A stretch of DNA of 10,363 nt from an uncultured bacterium (GTDB lineage Bacteria; Cyanobacteriota; Vampirovibrionia; Gastranaerophilales; Gastranaerophilaceae): NCBI GenBank assembly GCA_900553845.1, contig USEW01000061.1:1-10363 (forward strand), in the 5' to 3' direction. The translations under genes were made by a program, and so were the position numbers. Shown here piece after piece: positions 6,212-10,363 of the stretch. Position 1 is the first letter of the stretch; each line of letters opens with the position of its first letter. A model generated the notes under the pieces. The model was not told where the DNA came from and searched no databases. It worked only from the letters and a program-made list of their open reading frames with translations.

Positions 6212-7099
6212 TTAATGAAATATTTTAATAAGGTCGAACAAATAATGTTTATCAATAACTAAAAATTTAAAATAATAATAAGCTATTGGTGCAGCAAAAA
6301 CAAAGCTGTCGCATCTATCCATAAAACCGCCGTGGCCAGGTAGAGTGTTTCCTGAATCTTTAACACCTGCGTCACGTTTAATAAGTGATTCGGATAAATC
6401 ACCCAATTGTGCTGCTGTAGATATTATAATTGAGGCTATAAAACTATGATACCAGGGTAAATTTATAAAAAAACCTATTATTATACCGGCTAATATGGCG
6501 GTAAGTGTACCTCCAATTGACCCTTCAATTGTTTTTTTAGGGCTTACAACAGGTGCAAGGGGTCTTTTGCCGAATTTACTTCCAAAATAATAAGCTCCAA
6601 TGTCAGTAAATATAACAACAAAAAAGGTTAGCATTAAAAATCCCAGACCATCATTAAAAACAACTCTCAACAAGCCCATCCCGTCTGAATTAAGCTGTCG
6701 TATTAATATAAAATGTACAGGCATAAATGCGCAATAAATAGCTCCCAATACTGTTGTTGCAACATTAGCAATATATGGTTGTTTGCCTTTAAACAAAACA
6801 GAACAAAATGCTAAAATTGTTCCCAAAGTTATTATAAACAATATTGCATCGTATTTTTTTAGAGCAATTAAAGCTATAAAGGCTGCTTCGTTAAATAAAA
6901 TTACATTTAACGAAGGCAAAAAACCTTTATGCTTTAAAATTTCAACATACTCTTTTGTTCCAAAGAAACAAACAAGCGAAACAAGTATAAGTAAAGGAAT
7001 GCCGCCTGTTACTGCACAAAATAGTACAAGCAGTCCAAGCACCGTTCCTGTTACCACCCGTTTTTTATTTTTATTAAGTTTCTCAAGAATATTCTTCAT
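6212..7099 (-). CDS. cdsA: Phosphatidate cytidylyltransferase (CDP-diacylglycerol synthase)
   Basis: This integral membrane enzyme makes CDP-diacylglycerol from CTP and phosphatidate, the branch point for membrane phospholipids. The 295-residue protein has a basic N-terminus (KKR at 12-14), about seven or eight hydrophobic segments, TDIGAYYFG (165-173), SPKKTIEGSIGG (186-197) and the CTP-transferase signature from S238 to D264 (SLIKRDAGVKDSG, then LPGHGGFMDRCD). All key signature residues are present. The ATG at 7099 is four bases after the frr stop, without an obvious Shine-Dalgarno, so coupling is probable. In many bacteria uppS lies between frr and cdsA, and dxr follows; neither is present here. 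Confidence 0.95.
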   Translation of the reverse strand: MKNILEKLNKNKKRVVTGTVLGLLVLFCAVTGGIPLLILVSLVCFFGTKEYVEILKHKGFLPSLNVILFNEAAFIALIALKKYDAILFIITLGTILAFCSVLFKGKQPYIANVATTVLGAIYCAFMPVHFILIRQLNSDGMGLLRVVFNDGLGFLMLTFFVVIFTDIGAYYFGSKFGKRPLAPVVSPKKTIEGSIGGTLTAILAGIIIGFFINLPWYHSFIASIIISTAAQLGDLSESLIKRDAGVKDSGNTLPGHGGFMDRCDSFVFAAPIAYYYFKFLVIDKHYLFDLIKIFH

Positions 7100-7103
7100 A
7101 ATT

Positions 7104-7664
7104 TTAAACTGTAAGAACTTCTTTTTCTTTTTCGCTTACAAGTGTTTCTATATTTTTAATAAACTTGTCAGTAACCTTTTGAATTTTGTCATTTGCATCA
7201 CTAACGCTATCTTCGGATAAATTTTCTTCCTTTTCAAGTTTTTTTACATCATCAATAGCATCGCGACGAACGTTACGAACTGCAACTTTGGCATCTTCAC
7301 CAATTTTTTTAACTTCTTTAACGGTTTCTTTTCTTTTTTCTTCGGTTAAAGGCGGGAATGTCATACGTATAATAACCCCGTCATTATTTGGCTGAACACC
7401 TAAATCAGCTTTAATTAATGCTTTTTCAATTTCTTTTAATATAGTTTTATCATAAGGTGAAATAACCAAAGTGCAGCCATCCTGAACGCTAACTTGAGAT
7501 ATTTGTCTTAATGGTGTTGGGACACCGTAATAATCAATATTTATACGGTCTAAAACAAGTGGATTTGCACGTCCTGTGCGGATTGTTGTAAACTCACGTT
7601 TCATCTGGGTAATTGCTTTTTCCATTTTTTCATTAACACTTTTAAACAAATCATCAATCGTCAT
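7104..7664 (-). CDS. frr: Ribosome recycling factor
   Basis: RRF, with EF-G, splits the post-termination ribosome in the cytosol. The 186-residue length is standard. Recognisable are the N-terminal helix with the IRTGRANP motif (residues about 28-35), the YGVPTPLRQIS strand region in the small domain, VIIRMTFPPLTEEKRKE (about 97-113) and the C-terminal helix with VRNVRRDA (about 129-136), which carries the conserved arginines contacting rRNA. The ATG at 7664 has a good AGGAG site that overlaps the end of pyrH, three bases upstream. Gene order pyrH-frr-cdsA is widely conserved, which adds support. Confidence 0.97.
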   Translation of the reverse strand: MTIDDLFKSVNEKMEKAITQMKREFTTIRTGRANPLVLDRINIDYYGVPTPLRQISQVSVQDGCTLVISPYDKTILKEIEKALIKADLGVQPNNDGVIIRMTFPPLTEEKRKETVKEVKKIGEDAKVAVRNVRRDAIDDVKKLEKEENLSEDSVSDANDKIQKVTDKFIKNIETLVSEKEKEVLTV

Positions 7665-7667
7665 AAA

Positions 7668-8393
7668 TTATTCTCCTACAAATGTACCTATCTTTTCGCC
7701 TTTTAATATTTTGCATATGCTTCCTTGTTCTTTAAAGTCAAAAACCACAATGGGGACTTTATTTTGTTTGCATAAATCGCAAGCAGCCGTATCCATAACT
7801 TTAAGACCGTTCATAATTATGTCATCATAACTTATTGTATCATATTTTTTTGCATTTTTATTAATTCGTGGATCATCGGAATAAACACCGTTTACACCAT
7901 TTTTAGCCATAAGCATAGCCTGAGCATCAATTTCAGAAGCTCTTAAAGCGCTTGCTGTGTCTGTTGTAAAGAAAGGATTACCAGTACCAGCTGCAAAAAT
8001 AACAACTCTATCTTTTTCCAAATGTCTTATTGCCCGGAATCTGACATATGGCTCAGCTATTTGATTCATAGCAATTGCAGTCATAACACGGGTTGACACA
8101 TTCATACTGCGCAAAGCACTTTGAAGCGCTATAGCATTCATAACTGTTGCAAGCATACCCATATAATCGCCGCTTGCACGGTCCAGTCCTATTTTGGCAC
8201 TGTTTTTCAATCCGCGAAATATATTTCCTCCACCAACAACAACGGCAATTTGTGCGCCTAAATCGTGAGCTAATTTTATTTCGTTTGCTATCATCATAAC
8301 GGGTTCATTGGAAATACCATATTTTTCATTTCCCATTAAAGCTTCGCCACTTACTTTAAGTAAAATCCTTGTATATTTCAAATTTTCGTTCAT
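7668..8393 (-). CDS. pyrH: UMP kinase
   Basis: UMP kinase phosphorylates UMP to UDP with ATP, the committed step to UTP and CTP. The 241-residue protein shows the amino-acid-kinase fold motifs: KVSGEAL (13-19), VVVGGGNIFRG (51-61), DYMGMLATVMN (76-86), AGTGNPFFTTDTASALRA (135-152) and VPIVVFDF (213-220). GVNGVYSDDP (166-175) is the nucleotide-binding loop, with Asn where GVDG is usual. The bacterial enzyme is a hexamer regulated by GTP and UTP. It is the first gene of the operon with frr, cdsA, rnc and rpe. The ATG at 8393 has a weak GGA site about five bases upstream. Divergent upstream is the NUDIX regulator, about 295 bases away. Confidence 0.97.
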   Translation of the reverse strand: MNENLKYTRILLKVSGEALMGNEKYGISNEPVMMIANEIKLAHDLGAQIAVVVGGGNIFRGLKNSAKIGLDRASGDYMGMLATVMNAIALQSALRSMNVSTRVMTAIAMNQIAEPYVRFRAIRHLEKDRVVIFAAGTGNPFFTTDTASALRASEIDAQAMLMAKNGVNGVYSDDPRINKNAKKYDTISYDDIIMNGLKVMDTAACDLCKQNKVPIVVFDFKEQGSICKILKGEKIGTFVGE

Positions 8394-8401
8394 ATTAATC
8401 C

Positions 8402-8407
8402 ATTATA
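8402..8407 (-). promoter_or_regulatory. Possible -10 boxes for the pyrH operon
   Basis: On the minus strand TATAAT occurs at 8407-8402, with TAGAAT and TATGAT further up (8436-8431 and 8441-8436). None has a good -35 at 16-18 bases. TATAAT at 8407 would leave a leader only a few bases long; the boxes at 8431-8441 would leave about 35 bases. I cannot choose between them. Confidence 0.3.
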
Positions 8408-8443
8408 ATAATAAAATATCTCTTTATTTTATTCTATCATAAA

Positions 8444-8470
8444 AAAATAATAAAGTAAGTTTATTATTTT
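8444..8470. repeat. 11-bp A/T inverted repeat upstream of pyrH
   Basis: Perfect 11-base arms (8444-8454 and 8460-8470, A/T only) flank GTAAG. On the minus strand the hairpin is followed by a run of T (complement of 8441-8443), giving terminator-like geometry in front of the operon. The stem has no G-C pair, so it would be weak. It could be an operator, a weak attenuator or chance. Confidence 0.4.
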
Positions 8471-8673
8471 ATTCACGTTAATTTCTTTGTTTTTGCCCTC
8501 TAATGTAGATTAATTTCTTTATTATTTTTAATTTATTTTGTCCTACGCCAAGAGACATTAAATTTATAATTTATCTTTTTAGTATTAATTAAATACTATC
8601 ATTAATATTTAAAAATTAGGTTTAATTACCCTTAATTGTTAATAAGTAGTTGCGTCAGGATATTTTTTTATTA
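8471..8673. promoter_or_regulatory. Divergent pyrH/NUDIX intergenic region with a candidate operator
   Basis: No gene is visible. The clearest element is an imperfect palindrome at 8581-8597 with arms AGTATT and AATACT around five bases, about 75 bases upstream of the NUDIX promoter. Self-regulation of NUDIX-wHTH regulators is common, so this is a candidate operator by position only. The rest is AT-rich, without a recognisable riboswitch. Confidence 0.3.
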
Positions 8674-8679
8674 TATAAT
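8650..8679 (+). promoter_or_regulatory. Promoter of the NUDIX regulator (leaderless start)
   Basis: TATAAT at 8674-8679 with TTGCGT at 8650-8655 (18-base spacer, half-matching -35) predicts a start at about 8686, only some three bases before the ATG at 8689. No Shine-Dalgarno precedes that ATG. The in-frame TTG at 8650 would put the promoter inside the gene and is not favoured. Confidence 0.5.
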
Positions 8680-8688
8680 AAAATTGTT

Positions 8689-9372
8689 ATGCTGATTAAA
8701 GAAACAAAAACACATGAAGTAACAACCGACGTTGTTATATTTACCATAAAAAATGGCAAACTTATGGTTCTTTTGGTTCGTCGTGCAAACGAGCCTTTTA
8801 AGGGACGTTGGGCAATTCCAGGCGGTTTTATAAGATTATCGGAAGACCTGGATGCTGCTGCGTTGCGTATTTTGAAAGAAAAAACAAACGTTCAAAATAT
8901 CTATCTTGAACAGCTTTATACATTTGGTGACCCTCTTCGTTATCCAAATTCACGTGTAATTACCTGTGCTTATTTTGCACTTATACGTTCTGATGATTTG
9001 GAGCTTTCATTTGAAGATTCAACCCAGATTACTGATGTTCAATGGCACAAAGTTATTCAACTGCCTTCTCTTGCTTTTGACCACAGGGAAATTATTGAAT
9101 ATTCGTTAAAGCGCATGCGGGAACGGCTTGAATTATGCCCAATTGCATTTCAGCTTTTGCCCAAGAAATTTACATTAACCGAACTTCAATATTCTTATGA
9201 ACTTATAATGGGTAAAAAACTTGATAAACGTAACTTCCGCAAAAAAGTCCTATCTTCAAATATTGTAAAAGAACTTGATGAATTTTCAAAATCAACTTCA
9301 AAACGACCTGCAAGATTATATTCTTTTGACAATATTACACTTAATTCAAAACGTGGTCATTTCTTTAGCTAA
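8689..9372 (+). CDS. NrtR-like NUDIX-winged-helix transcriptional regulator
   Basis: The protein (227 residues from ATG 8689) joins an N-terminal NUDIX domain (about 10-140) to a C-terminal winged helix (about 150-220), as in the NrtR family that senses ADP-ribose or related nucleotides and represses NAD-metabolism genes; relatives control sugar pathways. GRWAIPGGF (39-47) is intact, and the family tail motif FTLTELQ..YE (161-171) then KRNFRKKV (180-187) is clear. The NUDIX box is degenerate: from G46 with E52 and R60 it ends RILKEKTNV where REUXEEXGU is canonical, so one catalytic Glu (now I61), the second Glu of the EE pair (K65) and the Gly (N67) are lost. Hydrolase activity is therefore unlikely and a sensor role likely. 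The ATG is preferred over TTG 8650 because a TATAAT box lies between them. No NAD gene is nearby, so the regulon is unknown. Confidence 0.85.
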   Translation: MLIKETKTHEVTTDVVIFTIKNGKLMVLLVRRANEPFKGRWAIPGGFIRLSEDLDAAALRILKEKTNVQNIYLEQLYTFGDPLRYPNSRVITCAYFALIRSDDLELSFEDSTQITDVQWHKVIQLPSLAFDHREIIEYSLKRMRERLELCPIAFQLLPKKFTLTELQYSYELIMGKKLDKRNFRKKVLSSNIVKELDEFSKSTSKRPARLYSFDNITLNSKRGHFFS

Positions 9373-9411
9373 GCTTTTATAATAAGTACTCTAATAACAT
9401 TTGTAAAATTT

Positions 9412-9437
9412 TTAATTTAACTAGTAAATTAATTTTC
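9412..9437 (+). terminator. AT-rich stem-loop terminator after the NUDIX regulator
   Basis: Perfect arms TTAATTTA (9412-9419) and TAAATTAA (9425-9432) enclose ACTAG and are followed by TTTT (9433-9436), about 40 bases past the stop codon. The stem has no G-C pair, so termination would be weak. Confidence 0.35.
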
Positions 9438-9528
9438 TACAATTTTGTATAATCAAAAAGTGAATTAAAATTATTTAAAAATGTAAAGAAAAGTTAAATA
9501 AAAGTTAACAATTTAATTATGGGTACAA

Positions 9529-9893
9529 ATGGTAATAAAACAAAGTTAAATAAAGGAAAAAGAACCTTTAGTTATAGAAAACAATTATGCTTCAAGAGCA
9601 TGCACAACTATGTCTTATATGATAGGTTTAACAAGTATACCAATATTAATGGATGGTGTTAATAAATTTAAACAAGATGTGGTTAAACATAAGTTGCAAT
9701 ATTCGTAGCAATGTTATTTATATTAATTGGTATTGATAGTGATAAAACTATTTCACTTTCTGATTTCTATGGTCAAACAAATGATAAGAAAGTGAAAATT
9801 TTTTTAATTACTTAACAAGCAATATCAACTGGTATTTTGGGCACACTTTTAGCTTGCTGTATATATCAAGCAATAAACAAAAATCCTGACTGT
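9529..9893 (+). pseudogene. Decayed small membrane-protein gene
   Basis: Protein-like sequence continues through broken frames. From 9550 one frame reads PLVIENNYASRACTTMSY, then MIGLTSIPILMDGVNKFKQD, and stops at TAG 9706-9708. The frame starting at 9696 takes over with AIFVAMLFILIGIDSDK and TISLSDFYGQTNDKK, meets TAA at 9813-9815, and resumes in the same frame with QAISTGILGTLLACCIYQAI then NKNPDCKSG. Three hydrophobic segments suggest an original protein of about 115-120 residues with three membrane helices. The ATG at 9529 in the first frame is cut off by TAA at 9547-9549; another ATG at 9519 is in a different frame. So there is at least one frameshift and two in-frame stops. I do not recognise the family. 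A programmed frameshift is less likely because of the extra stops. Confidence 0.55.
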
Positions 9894-9964
9894 AAAAGCG
9901 GCATAACCCTTGCCTTTCGGGCGTTGCGCTTGCAGCCACTACAATATCAAATATAGCAACGTGG

Positions 9965-10004
9965 AAAAAAGCATAAGCCAAAGCGCAGCACTTGAGAGGC
10001 TATG
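9965..10004 (-). terminator. Terminator-like hairpin on the minus strand
   Basis: Read on the minus strand, CATAGCC (10004-9998) pairs with GGC-T-TATG (9979-9972, one bulged T). An inner helix AAGTG (9993-9989) pairs with CGCTT (9985-9981) around CTG. One base later comes TTTTTT (9970-9965). It would end a transcript from the G+C-rich island. The plus strand has no T-run after the stem. Confidence 0.5.
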
Positions 10005-10206
10005 ACCCAGCAGGTGCAAAACGGCGAAGCCTATGAATTATTGAGACGGTGGATTTGCTCCACGTTTACAGAGTCTTGTCTTTTGAGCCTTGCTCAATTC
10101 AGCTCATTCTGTTGGCTATTAAAAGTTTTGCCCGTCCAACATCTCTTCTTGTAGGCGATAAATCAGTCGTGTCTTATAAAGAGACCATTCTTTTAGGATA
10201 AAATCC

Positions 10207-10240
10207 GCAAAAGAAAAGGTTGACTTTTTTGTGTCAACCT
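10207..10240 (-). terminator. Perfect 8-bp stem-loop with T-rich tail, minus strand
   Basis: The arms AGGTTGAC (10217-10224) and GTCAACCT (10233-10240) are perfect, with an 8-base loop. On the minus strand the stem is followed by TTTCTTTT; on the plus strand it is followed by GAAGTAAAA, so only the minus strand fits a terminator. It would stop transcription entering from the right end of the window, or form the 5' hairpin of the island transcript. Confidence 0.5.
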
Positions 10241-10363
10241 GAAGTAAAATAGTTTACGAGTGAGAGTGGAATATGTATTTATAGAATTATTATAGATATT
10301 TAAAATACTATTCAAATTCCCCATCTGATTATATTTAAAAACCGGTTGGGTATTATACTTTAA
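10241..10363. other. AT-rich window end without a supported gene
   Basis: Composition returns to the AT-rich background. On the minus strand a TATAAT lies at 10357-10352 and an AACCGGTT palindrome at 10347-10340 follows it; the -35 would fall outside the window. A short minus-strand ORF (10324-10193) runs through the hairpin and has no ribosome binding site. Nothing else is supported. Confidence 0.35.

Larger units (their letters stand above)
9961..10240 (-). ncRNA. G+C-rich, hairpin-rich island: candidate structured non-coding RNA
   Basis: Positions 9901-10200 hold 133 G or C in 300 (hand count, 44%), against 8 in 60 at 9421-9480. In AT-rich genomes such islands without ORFs are often structured RNA. 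Hairpins seen: GTGGA (10049-10053) with TCCAC (10059-10063), closed by AGAC (10044-10047) with GTCT (10073-10076); TTGAGC (10083-10088) with GCTCAA (10092-10097); GTTGG (10111-10115) with CCAAC (10136-10140). The minus strand is preferred because a terminator-like structure followed by six T lies at its end (9965-10004), and one pair there is T-G on the minus strand but a C-A mismatch on the plus strand. It does not show the conserved cores of RNase P, tmRNA, SRP RNA or the common riboswitches. Ends and strand are inferred; a dispersed repeat is the main alternative. Confidence 0.4.

Noticed and set aside
9489..9554. 13-base direct repeat AAAGTTAAATAAA (9490-9502 and 9542-9554)
   Set aside because: Low-complexity AT-rich sequence; it does not bracket an element and is likely chance or slippage.
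10002..10154. Plus-strand 50-codon ORF starting MTQQVQNGEAYELL inside the G+C-rich island
   Set aside because: The only AGG lies two bases from the ATG, the ORF passes through four hairpins, and the Trp/Cys/Leu-rich composition is unlike the genes here. It looks like a chance reading of structured DNA.
9961..10240. RNase P RNA identity for the island
   Set aside because: A stretch resembling the GTAAAC...GGAGCAA segment of RNase P is visible on the minus strand, but the conserved GAGGAAAGTCC and ACAGAA...GCTTA cores are absent.
10193..10324. Minus-strand 43-codon ORF at the right end
   Set aside because: It has no Shine-Dalgarno, low-complexity composition, and runs through the terminator-like hairpin at 10207-10240.

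Overview
Organism. The window is AT-rich bacterial DNA (intergenic stretches near 15-25% G+C) using the standard stop codons and freely using TTG starts. A dense housekeeping operon, pyrH-frr-cdsA-rnc-rpe, lies beside an FHIPEP-family export gene (flhA), a NUDIX-winged-helix regulator and several small orphan proteins with Cys/His pairs. This suits a gut member of the Vampirovibrionia/Melainabacteria (Gastranaerophilales-like). That assignment is inference from gene content and composition; a low-GC Firmicute is the main alternative.

Layout. 1-360 (minus): the first codons of a gene leaving the window, then a DUF167/YggU protein with a TTG start. 361-710: divergent promoters; the plus-strand TTGACA promoter is followed only about 20 bases after its predicted start by a strong intrinsic terminator, then a second promoter and a small palindrome in front of a tandem-HTH regulator (711-1328, plus). 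1317-1898 (minus): an orphan protein whose 3' end overlaps the regulator. 2132-2374 (plus): an 80-aa Cys-rich orphan, convergent with flhA (2378-4486, minus). 4583-8393 (minus): pyrH-frr-cdsA-rnc-rpe and a small zinc-ribbon-like protein, with gaps of 2-4 bases except 30 bases between cdsA and rnc. This set links UMP phosphorylation, ribosome recycling, phospholipid precursor synthesis, RNA processing and the pentose phosphate pathway in one probable transcript. 8689-9372 (plus): NrtR-like NUDIX regulator, apparently leaderless, divergent from pyrH. 9529-9893 (plus): a decayed small membrane-protein gene. 9900-10240: a G+C-rich island (about 44% by hand count over 9901-10200) full of hairpins, with no convincing ORF and a terminator-like structure on the minus strand.

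Most interesting points. (1) The G+C-rich hairpin island at the right end is a candidate structured non-coding RNA or dispersed element joined to a decayed membrane-protein gene. (2) RNase III has Cys at the position of a catalytic, metal-binding Asp. (3) A promoter-terminator unit of about 50 nt precedes the tandem-HTH regulator. (4) The NUDIX regulator has a degenerate NUDIX box and a leaderless start. (5) The lone FlhA-family protein has some features that recall non-flagellar SctV proteins. No CRISPR array, tRNA, rRNA or intact transposase was seen.
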